Assembly (NCBI RefSeq): GCF_009758415.1
Contig: NZ_WQRF01000001.1
Location: 620,001-684,000, forward strand
Direction: 5' to 3'
Length of the DNA: 64,000 nucleotides
Source: Devosia marina
GTDB taxonomy: Bacteria; Pseudomonadota; Alphaproteobacteria; Rhizobiales; Devosiaceae
Below, piece after piece: positions 7,992 to 15,829 of the stretch. The notes under the pieces are model-generated. The model was not told the origin of the DNA. It did no database searches and saw only the letters and a program-made list of their open reading frames with translations. How positions within the stretch are numbered: the first letter of the stretch is position 1; each line of letters begins with the position of its first letter. The position numbers and the translations under genes were made by a program.

Positions 7992-9074
7992 ATGCAAGCA
8001 AGTGTTTCCATCAAAGACCTCTCGCTCAACTTCGGCCACGTCAAAGTCCTCGAACATCTCGACCTCGACATTGCGCAGGGCGAGTTCATCGTGTTGCTTG
8101 GCCCTTCGGGCTGCGGCAAGTCGACTCTGCTGAACTGCATTGCCGGCCTGCTCGATGTTTCGGACGGCCAGATCTTCATCAACGGTAAAAATGTGACCTG
8201 GGAAGAACCCAAGGATCGCGGCATCGGAATGGTGTTCCAGTCCTATGCGCTCTATCCGCAGATGTCGGTCGAACGGAATCTGAGCTTTGGTCTGCGTGTT
8301 TCTGGCATGCCAAAGGCGGAAATTGATCAGCGCGTGAAGCGCGCCGCTGAAATCCTGCAGATTGAGCCGTTGCTGCAGCGCAAGCCGGCCAACCTCTCCG
8401 GCGGCCAGCGTCAGCGCGTCGCTATCGGCCGCGCCTTGGTGCGCGATGTCGATGTCTTCTTGTTCGACGAGCCGCTGTCCAATCTCGATGCCAAGCTCCG
8501 CTCCGATCTGCGCGTGGAGATCAAGCGCCTCCACCAGCGTCTCAAGAACACCATGATCTACGTGACCCACGATCAGATCGAGGCGCTCACCCTCGCTGAT
8601 CGGATTGCCATCATGAAGAATGGTGTCATCCAGCAGTTGGCGGATCCACACACCATCTACAACAAGCCGGTCAATCTCTATGTGGCGGGCTTTATCGGTT
8701 CTCCTTCGATGAACTTCGTCGAAGGTACGTTGAACGGCGATACCTTCACTTCCAACGATGGTACCGCCATGCCGGTAGGAGCCTACGAATACATCGCCGC
8801 ACCAACTGGTGAAACCAAGGTAGTCCTGGGCATTCGGCCTGAGCATATCTTTGTCGGTGATGCAGCGGCGGATATGCCATTCAAGACGGAAGTTGAGATC
8901 GAGATTGTCGAACCCATGGGTTCTGAGACCCTGGCCTGGACCAAGATCGCCGGCCTGCCGATGACCTTCCGGTGCAGCGCCGACATCGACATCAATGCAG
9001 GTGACAAGATCACCGTCGGTTTCGACATTGCTCGCGGCTCGTTGTTCGACGCCGGAACCGAAGCGCGTCTCTAG
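7992..9074 (+). CDS. ugpC: Sugar ABC transporter ATPase (UgpC/MsmX type)
   Basis: 360 residues. Walker A is GPSGCGKST near residue 37, the signature motif LSGGQRQR near 134, and Walker B FLFDEPLSNLDAK near 155, with the switch His in YVTHDQIEA. The C-terminal 120 residues form the TOBE/regulatory OB domain found in UgpC, MalK and MsmX. ATP hydrolysis by a dimer of this protein drives the importer encoded upstream. The gene name refers to the family; the transported compound need not be glycerol-3-phosphate. Confidence 0.9.
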   Translation: MQASVSIKDLSLNFGHVKVLEHLDLDIAQGEFIVLLGPSGCGKSTLLNCIAGLLDVSDGQIFINGKNVTWEEPKDRGIGMVFQSYALYPQMSVERNLSFGLRVSGMPKAEIDQRVKRAAEILQIEPLLQRKPANLSGGQRQRVAIGRALVRDVDVFLFDEPLSNLDAKLRSDLRVEIKRLHQRLKNTMIYVTHDQIEALTLADRIAIMKNGVIQQLADPHTIYNKPVNLYVAGFIGSPSMNFVEGTLNGDTFTSNDGTAMPVGAYEYIAAPTGETKVVLGIRPEHIFVGDAAADMPFKTEVEIEIVEPMGSETLAWTKIAGLPMTFRCSADIDINAGDKITVGFDIARGSLFDAGTEARL

Positions 9075-9102
9075 CAGCCCGTATAGAGCAAATCACAGAG
9101 TG

Positions 9103-9138
9103 GCGCCCCAAGGGGCGCTGCTCCGCCGGGCTTCCGGC
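9103..9138 (+). promoter_or_regulatory. Tandem hairpins between transporter and enzyme genes
   Basis: In the 180-bp gap after the ATPase gene, GCGCCCC/GGGGCGC (9103-9118) and GCCGG/CCGGC (9125-9138) can form adjacent stems. No T-run follows either, so they may modulate read-through or mRNA decay between the transport and catabolic halves of the operon. Confidence 0.45.
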
Positions 9139-9254
9139 ATCCACTTTACTTTTGCGGCAGTCGATCTGTCCGGGCGAGGCGACGCCAGCCCTTGGCCAGG
9201 CTATCTCCCGGTTCGACGCGACACCGTGTTTCAAACATCCTGACGAGGCCAATC

Positions 9255-10004
9255 ATGGACTTTTCGTACCAGCTTTATAGCGCCCGCAACGAGGCGTCTC
9301 TCGACGATACGCTCAAGACTCTCTCCAGCCTGGGATATACCCAGGTCGAGGGCTGGGGCGGCCAGTTCGAGGATCCTTCGGCTCTTGCCCAGAGCCTGAA
9401 AAACGCAGGCCTCACCATGCCGACGGCCCATATGGGCTATGGCCAGCTCGAGAACACCGACGCGGCACTCAAGATTGCCGATACGGTCGGCATTCAGACC
9501 GTTTATTGCCCCGCGCCGCCCTCTGAAGCCTTCCGCACTGGCGGTGGAAACTGGCAGGAATTTGCCGAGGGACTGGCAAAGATTGCCACAGCCTTCAAAG
9601 CTGCCGGCAAGGGCTTTGGCTACCACAACCACCACTGGGAATTCACCAGGGACGCGAACGACAAGACGCCGATCGAGCTTATTCTCGAGGCTTCTCCCGA
9701 CACGCAGTGGGAAATGGATTTGGCCTGGGTCATCCGCGCCGACGAAGATCCGATCTTCTGGATGGATAAGCTGGGCAGCCGCATCACCGCGGTTCACGTC
9801 AAGGACATCGCGCCTGCCGGTGAAAAGACCGATGAAGATGGCTGGGCCGACGTCGGCACTGGCACCTTGGATTGGCCGAATTACATCAACCAGATCAAGG
9901 CCAAGACCAAGGCAAGTTATTTCGTGGCTGAGCACGACAAGCCGAGCGATGCCATTCGCTTCGCACGCAATACTGCCGCCGCTCTCAAAAGTTACGGGGT
10001 CTGA
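9255..10004 (+). CDS. TIM-barrel sugar isomerase/epimerase-like enzyme 1
   Basis: 249 residues of the AP-endonuclease-2 / xylose-isomerase-like TIM-barrel family. Likely divalent-metal and substrate ligands occur in the expected order: the GYHNHHWEF segment, EMDLAWV, HVKDI and the terminal AEHD. The family includes sugar isomerases, inosose dehydratases and lyases/hydratases acting on 3-keto-glycosides, so the name isomerase is provisional. Start at the ATG at 9255; the frame upstream has no ribosome site. It ends 3 bp before an oxidoreductase gene, with which it is surely coexpressed. Confidence 0.85.
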   Translation: MDFSYQLYSARNEASLDDTLKTLSSLGYTQVEGWGGQFEDPSALAQSLKNAGLTMPTAHMGYGQLENTDAALKIADTVGIQTVYCPAPPSEAFRTGGGNWQEFAEGLAKIATAFKAAGKGFGYHNHHWEFTRDANDKTPIELILEASPDTQWEMDLAWVIRADEDPIFWMDKLGSRITAVHVKDIAPAGEKTDEDGWADVGTGTLDWPNYINQIKAKTKASYFVAEHDKPSDAIRFARNTAAALKSYGV

Positions 10005-10007
10005 TCC

Positions 10008-11150
10008 ATGGCAAAGACTTATGGCGTCGGCATCATGGGTGCCGGCAACATCTCAGCCGCATATCTGCGCCTCGCGCCCCTGTTCAAGGGGCTCGATGTG
10101 CGCGCCGTGGCCGATATCCGGCCTGAGGCCGCCAAGCTGCGGGCCGACGAATTCGGTGTGGCAGCGCAGACACCGGACGAGTTGCTCAAGAACAGTGAGC
10201 TCGATGTCATCGTCAATCTGACGATCCCCTCGACCCACTATCAGGTGTCCAACGACATAATTTCGGCCGGCAAACATTCCTATTCGGAAAAACCCTTCGT
10301 GCTGACTGTCGAAGAGGGTCTGGCCCTCAAGAAGGCGGCCGACGAACGCGGTCTGAAGGTTGGTTCGGCTCCGGACACCTTCCTGGGTGGAGCCCACCAG
10401 CAGGCCCGCGAGATCATCGATTCGGGCAAGCTGGGCAAGATCATGAGCGGCACGACTCATGTGATGAGCCGCGGCATGGAGCATTGGCACCCCAATCCGG
10501 ACTTCTTCTTCCAGCCCGGCGGTGGCCCGATCCTCGATCTTGGTCCATACTACATCACCAATCTCGTGCATCTGCTCGGCCCGGTGAAGCGCCTCTCGGC
10601 TTTCACCAATATGGCCCGGGCTGAGCGTGAAGTGACGGCCGATGGTCCCTACAAGGGCACTATGATCAAGGTTGGAACCCCGACGACCATCCATGGTGTG
10701 CTCGAATTCCATTCTGGCGCGATCATCACCATCGGTGCGAGCTGGGACGTCGCGGCGCATGGCCACCACAATATCGAGCTCTACGGCACCGATGGCTCGA
10801 TCTTCGTGCCTGATCCGAACTTCTTCGGCGGTGACCTGGTCACCACGGGCATCGAAGGCACGCGGACCCCGGTCACGCCGTGGGATCATCCGTTTGGCAA
10901 GCCGAACCAGGACCTTGAGAAGGACACACCGCGCGCCAACTACCGTTGCGCCGGGCTGGCCGACATGATGCTGTCGATCGAGAATGGCGAGACCGCCCGC
11001 TGTGGCCTCGATGTTGCCTTGCACGTGGTCGACGTAATGACAGGTCTGCTCAAGGCCGGTGAAACTGGTCAGGTTCTCACGCTGACTACCACCTGCGAGC
11101 GTCCGCGCGCACTCGGCATTGCAGAAGCGCAAGCTCTGCTGAAGGCCTGA
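10008..11150 (+). CDS. Gfo/Idh/MocA oxidoreductase 1 (variant active site)
   Basis: 380 residues. The N-terminal Rossmann fold begins GVGIMGAGNISAAYLRLAP, and the EKP motif occurs as SEKPFVLTVEE near residue 95. In the C-terminal domain the usual catalytic signature (Asp-x-Gly-x-His) appears as DLGPYYITNL, with Tyr where His is normal. The family oxidises or reduces sugars and their derivatives with NAD(P). The substitution suggests a distinct clade or altered chemistry. It follows the first TIM-barrel gene by 3 bp. Oxidation or reduction of the imported sugar is the likely role; direction is unknown. Confidence 0.88.
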   Translation: MAKTYGVGIMGAGNISAAYLRLAPLFKGLDVRAVADIRPEAAKLRADEFGVAAQTPDELLKNSELDVIVNLTIPSTHYQVSNDIISAGKHSYSEKPFVLTVEEGLALKKAADERGLKVGSAPDTFLGGAHQQAREIIDSGKLGKIMSGTTHVMSRGMEHWHPNPDFFFQPGGGPILDLGPYYITNLVHLLGPVKRLSAFTNMARAEREVTADGPYKGTMIKVGTPTTIHGVLEFHSGAIITIGASWDVAAHGHHNIELYGTDGSIFVPDPNFFGGDLVTTGIEGTRTPVTPWDHPFGKPNQDLEKDTPRANYRCAGLADMMLSIENGETARCGLDVALHVVDVMTGLLKAGETGQVLTLTTTCERPRALGIAEAQALLKA

Positions 11151-11208
11151 CGAACGTACTTCATTGACAGGTGTTGCACACGGGTCAAAACTATCACCTA
11201 ACATGTCA

Positions 11209-11230
11209 GGGCGGCGAGAGATCGCCGCCC
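11209..11230 (+). promoter_or_regulatory. Perfect 9-bp hairpin in the mid-operon gap
   Basis: GGGCGGCGA, a GAGA tetraloop and TCGCCGCCC form a perfect 9-bp stem in the 171-bp gap between the first oxidoreductase and the second TIM-barrel gene. GAGA is a stable GNRA tetraloop. No T-run follows, so it is probably an mRNA processing or stability element. Confidence 0.55.
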
Positions 11231-11321
11231 ATGATATATGCGGGGCCGCAAAACCCGCAAAGAGAAGTAAAAGGACTGGCCCCATCCGCGCGGCTTGCGG
11301 GGCAACAAGAGGAGAGACCAC

Positions 11322-12380
11322 ATGGCGACCACCATCAAGGGCCCGGCTATTTTCCTGGCGCAGTTCGCGGGCGATGCCGCCCCCTTCGACAATCTCGACA
11401 ACATCTGCAAATGGGCCGCTGGCCTGGGCTATAAGGGCGTGCAGATTCCGACCTGGGTGTCGAGCTTCATCGATCTGGAAAAAGCCGCCAGTTCAAAGAC
11501 TTATGCCGAAGAAATCAAGGGCATTGTGAATAGCCACGGCCTTGAGATCACCGAGCTTTCGACCCATCTGCAGGGCCAGCTCGTCGCCGTGCATCCCGCC
11601 TATGATACCGCCTTTGACGGCTTTGCGCCTGCCGCCGTGCACGGCAATCCCAAGGCCCGCCAGGAATGGGCGGTGCAGACAATGCTCCACGCCGCCAAGG
11701 CTTCGCAAAACCTCGGCCTGACGGGCCACGCTACTTTCTCGGGCGCTCTGGCCTGGCCTTATCTCTATCCGTGGCCGCAACGTCCGGCCGGCCTGGTCGA
11801 GGAAGCTTTTGACGAATTGGCTCGCCGCTGGACGCCGATCCTCAATGCCTTCGATGATGCAGGTGTCGATGTCTGCTACGAAGTCCACCCTGGCGAGGAC
11901 CTGCACGATGGCGTTTCCTACGAAATGTTCCTCGAGCGCGTGAACAATCACCCGCGCGCCAATCTGCTCTATGATCCGAGCCATTTTGTGCTGCAGCAGC
12001 TCGACTATCTCGACTACATCGACATCTACAAGGATCGCATCAGGGCCTTCCACGTGAAGGATGCCGAGTTCAACCCGACCGGTCGCCAGGGCGTTTATGG
12101 CGGCTTCCAGTCCTGGGTGGATCGGGCAGGGCGCTTCCGCTCCATTGGCGATGGCCAGGTCGATTTCCCGGCAATCTTCTCCAAAATGGCCGCCAACAAT
12201 TTTAAGGGTTGGGCGGTGCTCGAATGGGAATGCGCCCTCAAGCATCCGGAAGATGGTGCGCGCGAAGGCGCTGAGCTGATCCAGAGCTATATCATTCGTG
12301 TCACCGAAAAAGCTTTTGACGATTTTGCCAGCGGCGGTACCGATCAGGCCGCCAATCGCAAGATGCTCGGCTTGTCGTAA
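11322..12380 (+). CDS. TIM-barrel sugar isomerase/epimerase-like enzyme 2
   Basis: 352 residues, about 100 longer than the first TIM-barrel protein, with insertions around residues 110-150 and near the C-terminus. Probable metal ligands: Glu in CYEVHPGED, Asp in LLYDPSHF, His in AFHVKDAEF and Glu in VLEWECAL. This is a distinct subgroup of the xylose-isomerase-like TIM-barrel family, usually found next to Gfo/Idh/MocA genes. The start at 11322 follows AAGAGGAGAG. It lies 23 bp before the second oxidoreductase gene. An isomerase, epimerase, lyase or hydratase role in sugar breakdown is likely. Confidence 0.85.
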   Translation: MATTIKGPAIFLAQFAGDAAPFDNLDNICKWAAGLGYKGVQIPTWVSSFIDLEKAASSKTYAEEIKGIVNSHGLEITELSTHLQGQLVAVHPAYDTAFDGFAPAAVHGNPKARQEWAVQTMLHAAKASQNLGLTGHATFSGALAWPYLYPWPQRPAGLVEEAFDELARRWTPILNAFDDAGVDVCYEVHPGEDLHDGVSYEMFLERVNNHPRANLLYDPSHFVLQQLDYLDYIDIYKDRIRAFHVKDAEFNPTGRQGVYGGFQSWVDRAGRFRSIGDGQVDFPAIFSKMAANNFKGWAVLEWECALKHPEDGAREGAELIQSYIIRVTEKAFDDFASGGTDQAANRKMLGLS

Positions 12381-12403
12381 GCCAGCGGAGCAGGGAGAGA
12401 AAA

Positions 12404-13555
12404 ATGGCTGAAAATGGTGCAAAGCCAATTCGTCTGGGTATGGTCGGAGGCGGTACGGGGGCCTTTATCGGCCAGGTCCACCGCATAGCATCCCGCATAG
12501 ATGGCGATTTCGAACTGGTTGCCGGCGCGCTGTCGTCGCGGCCGGACGTAGCCAAGGAGTCTGGCAAGAACCTCGGCCTGGCCGGGGATCGAATCTACAC
12601 CTCTTATGAGGAGATGGCCAAGGCTGAGTCCACCCGCCCCGATGGGATCCAGGCGGTGTCCATCGTGACTCCAAACCACATGCATTTTGGCCCGACCAAG
12701 GCATTTCTGGAGGCGGGCATCCACGTCATTTGCGACAAGCCGATCACCTCGAGCCTGGACGACGCTCGCAAGCTGGCTGACATCAAGCCGGCGAATGGTG
12801 CCAAGTTTCTGCTGACGCACAACTACACCGGCTATCCGCTGATCCGTCAGGCGCGTGAACTGGTTGCCTCGGGGGCGTTGGGCAATATTCGCGTCGTTCA
12901 GGCCGAATATGCTCAGGACTGGCTCACCGAACCGGCTGACGAAGACAACAAGCAGGCCGCCTGGCGCACTGATCCGGCGCGCTCCGGCGCTGGTGGCTGT
13001 ATCGGCGATATCGGCACCCATGCCTACAATCTGCTTCGCTTTGTCACCGGCCTGAAGACGGAAGCCGTCTCGGCTGATCTGACCGCGTTCGTGCCGGGCC
13101 GCCAGTTGGACGACAACGTCCACATCATGCTGCGCTTCGAGGGTGGAGCCAAAGGCATGCTCTGGGCCAGCCAGGTTGCGGTTGGCAAGGAGAACGGCCT
13201 GCAGCTTCGCATTTATGGTGACAAGGGCGGTCTCGAATGGAGCCAGGAAAACCCGAACTACATGTGGTTCACCGAATTCGGTAAGCCGCGGCAATTGCTG
13301 ACCCGCGGCGGCTCTATTTCCGTGCCCCCGGCTGCCTCGATGAATGTGCGTATTCCTGCCGGCCATCCGGAAGGCTATCTTGAGGCCTTCGCGACGCTCT
13401 ATAGCCAGTTTGCTGCGGTTATCCGTGGTGAAGGTGCTGAATTCGAGAGCCTGCTGCCCACCATGGCGGACGGTATCGAAGGCATGCAGTTCATTACCGC
13501 GTCGGTGAAATCCAGCCAAGACGACAGCAAGTGGACCCGCTTCGCGGACGTCTGA
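12404..13555 (+). CDS. Gfo/Idh/MocA oxidoreductase 2
   Basis: 383 residues. The Rossmann motif is GMVGGGTGAFIGQVHRIA; the CDKPIT segment is the EKP-motif equivalent near residue 110. The C-terminal domain has GGCIGDIGTHAYNLLRF, the canonical Asp-x-Gly-x-His signature, so the catalytic His is present here, unlike in the first oxidoreductase. The family oxidises or reduces sugars with NAD(P)(H). Last gene of the operon, followed by an intrinsic terminator. Together with oxidoreductase 1 and the two TIM-barrel enzymes it may carry out oxidation and later re-reduction of a glycoside. Confidence 0.9.
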   Translation: MAENGAKPIRLGMVGGGTGAFIGQVHRIASRIDGDFELVAGALSSRPDVAKESGKNLGLAGDRIYTSYEEMAKAESTRPDGIQAVSIVTPNHMHFGPTKAFLEAGIHVICDKPITSSLDDARKLADIKPANGAKFLLTHNYTGYPLIRQARELVASGALGNIRVVQAEYAQDWLTEPADEDNKQAAWRTDPARSGAGGCIGDIGTHAYNLLRFVTGLKTEAVSADLTAFVPGRQLDDNVHIMLRFEGGAKGMLWASQVAVGKENGLQLRIYGDKGGLEWSQENPNYMWFTEFGKPRQLLTRGGSISVPPAASMNVRIPAGHPEGYLEAFATLYSQFAAVIRGEGAEFESLLPTMADGIEGMQFITASVKSSQDDSKWTRFADV

Positions 13556-13579
13556 TTGTCACCGCCAGCTAGAAGATCT

Positions 13580-13609
13580 GGCCGGCAGCTTCCGCTGCCG
13601 GCCTTTTTT
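13580..13609 (+). terminator. Intrinsic terminator of the sugar operon
   Basis: GGCCGGCAG (13580-13588) and CTGCCGGCC (13595-13603) form a perfect 9-bp stem with a 6-nt loop, followed by six T. It sits 24 bp after the last operon gene. The T-run overlaps the stop codon of the convergent GumN/TraB gene. Confidence 0.9.
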
Positions 13610-14474
13610 ATTGCAGGCGCTCGCTATAAAATCCACGCGCCTCCAGCAGCCTGACCACGCTGGCGTCGCCAGCCAAATGCGCCGCGCCCACCACCAGCAG
13701 CGCGCTTTCATTGCGCCCCAGCATGTCCTCGATCTGCTGGACCCAATCGGCGTTCCGCAAGTCGATCAGGCGCTCAACCATGCCCTGGTCAAAGCTGCCC
13801 ATTTGCGCCATGAAGAGCTCGCCCAATTGCTCGGGCTGGCCTTCGGACCAGGCCCGCACCATCTCGTCGATATCGGACTGCATGACGTCCAGCGTATCCA
13901 ACGTCCCTTCGAGCATGGCGATCTGTTCTTCGAGGCTCCCACCAGCGAGAAAGTTGAGCTGTTGCTCGGGCGTTTCTAGAAACCCCAGCCGGTGTTCGTT
14001 GAGCTCTGCCGCAAGCACGGCTTCGACGCCATGTGCGGCTTCATAACCCGACTCCAGCAATGGTCCGGTTGATAGGGTCGTAGCAGCCATCCAGGGCTTC
14101 ATTGTCAGCAGCGTCGCCATTGGTATGGCATACCTGCCAGCAGCGTCCCGCACGCGATCAGTAAGCTCTGCCCCTATGATGTCGCTGAGGAGCCTGCCAT
14201 CGCGGTTGAAGCCCAGCTCGAACGACAGCGGCATCATAGCCATCTGTGCCTCCACGCTGAGATCTGTCTCGAAATAGACGCGCTCAGCCTTCGACAGCAC
14301 CTTGTCCAGCTCCGGGCTGCGCCAATTGGTATCCGCCCTGAGCAGGTGGACAGACCCAAACAACCAGATGGAGCTGTCCTCATCGCTGACCTGCCATAGG
14401 GCAGGGGCGGCTTGAGCCGGGCCGGCCGACGCCAGGAGCATAAATGGCAAAGTCAGCAGCAGGCGGAACAGCAT
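13608..14474 (-). CDS. TraB/GumN family protein
   Basis: About 288 residues. The N-terminus is a signal peptide (MLFRLLLTLPFMLLASAGPAQA). The mature protein has WQVSDEDSSIWLFGSVHLL, with the first GxxH motif, and a second motif near the end, VVGAAHLAGDASV, as in the TraB/PrgY/GumN (Tiki-like) superfamily of predicted metal-dependent proteases. Function in bacteria is unknown. The start was set at the Met opening the signal peptide rather than 29 codons upstream. Its stop lies within the T-run of the sugar-operon terminator. Confidence 0.85.
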   Translation of the reverse strand: MLFRLLLTLPFMLLASAGPAQAAPALWQVSDEDSSIWLFGSVHLLRADTNWRSPELDKVLSKAERVYFETDLSVEAQMAMMPLSFELGFNRDGRLLSDIIGAELTDRVRDAAGRYAIPMATLLTMKPWMAATTLSTGPLLESGYEAAHGVEAVLAAELNEHRLGFLETPEQQLNFLAGGSLEEQIAMLEGTLDTLDVMQSDIDEMVRAWSEGQPEQLGELFMAQMGSFDQGMVERLIDLRNADWVQQIEDMLGRNESALLVVGAAHLAGDASVVRLLEARGFYSERLQ

Positions 14475-14577
14475 GAAGGACCCACAAACGAGAAATGGCC
14501 CTGCAATGCTATCGCCAAAAAGCAAAGCGCCGCAATCTCTTGCGGCGCGAAAGCGAATCAAGATCTGAACAGCGGGC

Positions 14578-14883
14578 TCAGTGGGTCCAGGGCGTCTTGC
14601 GGTCGGACCGGAAATTATCGGGATAGCTCACGCGCTTCGGAGTAGGCTCATGGGCTGGCTGGACCGAATAGGGGATACCATTGCGTTTGGCGTAGGCTTC
14701 GGCCTCTTCCAGCGTTTCGAACGACAGACGAACCTGCTGGTTCATGTCGGAACTGCTGGTATAGCCCATCAGCGGATCGATACTGCGCGGCGTGGTGGCT
14801 TCGTGGACCAGAATCCATTGCTTGGATTTGCCCTTGCCAGACTGCATGGCGTTGCGGGCGGGGCGGTAGATTCGGGCGGTCAT
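14578..14883 (-). CDS. NADH dehydrogenase (complex I) 18-kDa NDUFS4-like subunit
   Basis: 101 residues matching the ETC complex I conserved region: TARIYRPARNAMQSG at the N-terminus, WILVHEA, then SFETLEEAEAYAKRNGIPY and the closing YPDNFRSDRKTPWTH. NDUFS4 homologues occur as accessory subunits of the alphaproteobacterial NADH:quinone oxidoreductase and are shared with mitochondria. Full length for the bacterial family. Monocistronic, just downstream of a tRNA-Pro gene on the same strand. Confidence 0.93.
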   Translation of the reverse strand: MTARIYRPARNAMQSGKGKSKQWILVHEATTPRSIDPLMGYTSSSDMNQQVRLSFETLEEAEAYAKRNGIPYSVQPAHEPTPKRVSYPDNFRSDRKTPWTH

Positions 14884-14910
14884 GCAAAGTCCTCAACCGA
14901 TGCGGGCGAA

Positions 14911-14987
14911 TGGTCGGAGTACAAAGATTCGAACTTTGGACCCCCGGTTCCCAAAACCGGTGCTCTACCAGGCTGAGCTACACTCCG
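14911..14987 (-). tRNA. tRNA-Pro (anticodon TGG)
   Basis: A 77-nt cloverleaf on the minus strand. The anticodon stem CCGGT/ACCGG encloses TTTGGGA, giving TGG. The T-arm contains AGTTCGAATCT, the acceptor stem CGGAGTG pairs with TACTCCG (one G-T and one end pair), the discriminator is A and CCA is encoded. Confidence 0.95.
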
Positions 14988-15091
14988 ACGTCGCGGCTTT
15001 CCGATACCGTGTTCGGAGGCAAAGGGCAAGGCCACATGAGACGCTGCTCACATGCTTGACGAAGCATTGTGGGACAGTGGACAAGAAAGCC

Positions 15092-15829
15092 ATGATCGAT
15101 CTCCAAAAACCTTGGCCTCTCGGCCTAGACCGCAAGACGTGGCCGCTCTTTCTGGTCGCCATGGTTGCCATTATGGGTCTGCTGGCCAGTATAGACGTCC
15201 TTTCATCCCGCGGCGCCATCGAGTGGCCGGACACATGGCGTGCACCATTTTTCTTCATTACCGACTATGGTCTGTCGGACTGGATTCTCATTCCCAGCCT
15301 GACACTGATGATTCTGCTGCGGCTCGCGATGTTCCCCTTGCGGGGAGTCTGGCGTCGGGCCACCGGGGAGTTGGCCACCGTTTCCGCGTTTGTGTTTCTC
15401 GGTGTCGGCGTGCCGGGACTCATCACCACTATCCTAAAGCGACTTATTGGCCGCGGCAGGCCTGAAGAGTTCGATAGCGTTGGAGCCTTCTCGTTCCAGA
15501 ACTTCATGAATGACTGGACGTTTCAAAGCTTTCCAAGCGGACATTCAACTACGGCGATAGCCACGGCTTTTGTGGTCGGATTCATCTATCCGCGCCTGTT
15601 TACGGTTCTCTTTGTTATCGGCGTGATCGTGGCCCTCTCCCGTGTGCCGGTGGGTGCGCACTATCCCACCGACGTTTTTGCCGGCTTGATCGTTGGCATG
15701 CTGGGCGCCTATCTCGTCCGAAACTTCTTTGCGAGCAAGAACTGGCTCTTCAGCCAGTCATCCGATGGCCGGATCACTTTGAAGCCGCTGGACGGGGTGC
15801 TGCAACTTATTCATCGCGATCGCGCATAG
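15092..15829 (+). CDS. PAP2 superfamily membrane phosphatase
   Basis: About 245 residues with five to six predicted membrane segments. The three phosphatidic-acid-phosphatase signatures are present: KRLIGRGRP (KxxxxxxRP), FPSGHSTTA (PSGH) and SRVPVGAHYPTD (SRxxxxxHxxxD). It probably dephosphorylates a lipid phosphate or undecaprenyl diphosphate at the periplasmic face. The open frame extends upstream through the tRNA-Pro gene, so a downstream start was chosen: ATG at 15092, with GTG at 15077 as an alternative. The 3' end overlaps the convergent PLP-enzyme gene by 19 bp. Confidence 0.9.
   Translation: MIDLQKPWPLGLDRKTWPLFLVAMVAIMGLLASIDVLSSRGAIEWPDTWRAPFFFITDYGLSDWILIPSLTLMILLRLAMFPLRGVWRRATGELATVSAFVFLGVGVPGLITTILKRLIGRGRPEEFDSVGAFSFQNFMNDWTFQSFPSGHSTTAIATAFVVGFIYPRLFTVLFVIGVIVALSRVPVGAHYPTDVFAGLIVGMLGAYLVRNFFASKNWLFSQSSDGRITLKPLDGVLQLIHRDRA

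Noticed and set aside
7017..8846. 609-codon open frame on the minus strand
   Set aside because: It lies fully antisense to the permease and ATPase genes, is rich in His/Arg/Gln/Asp from GC-skewed reverse codons and shows no motif.
10053..11321. 422-codon open frame on the minus strand
   Set aside because: Antisense to oxidoreductase 1; shadow composition.
14882..15091. Longer start for the PAP2 phosphatase
   Set aside because: The added 70 codons run across the tRNA-Pro gene and have no similarity to the family.
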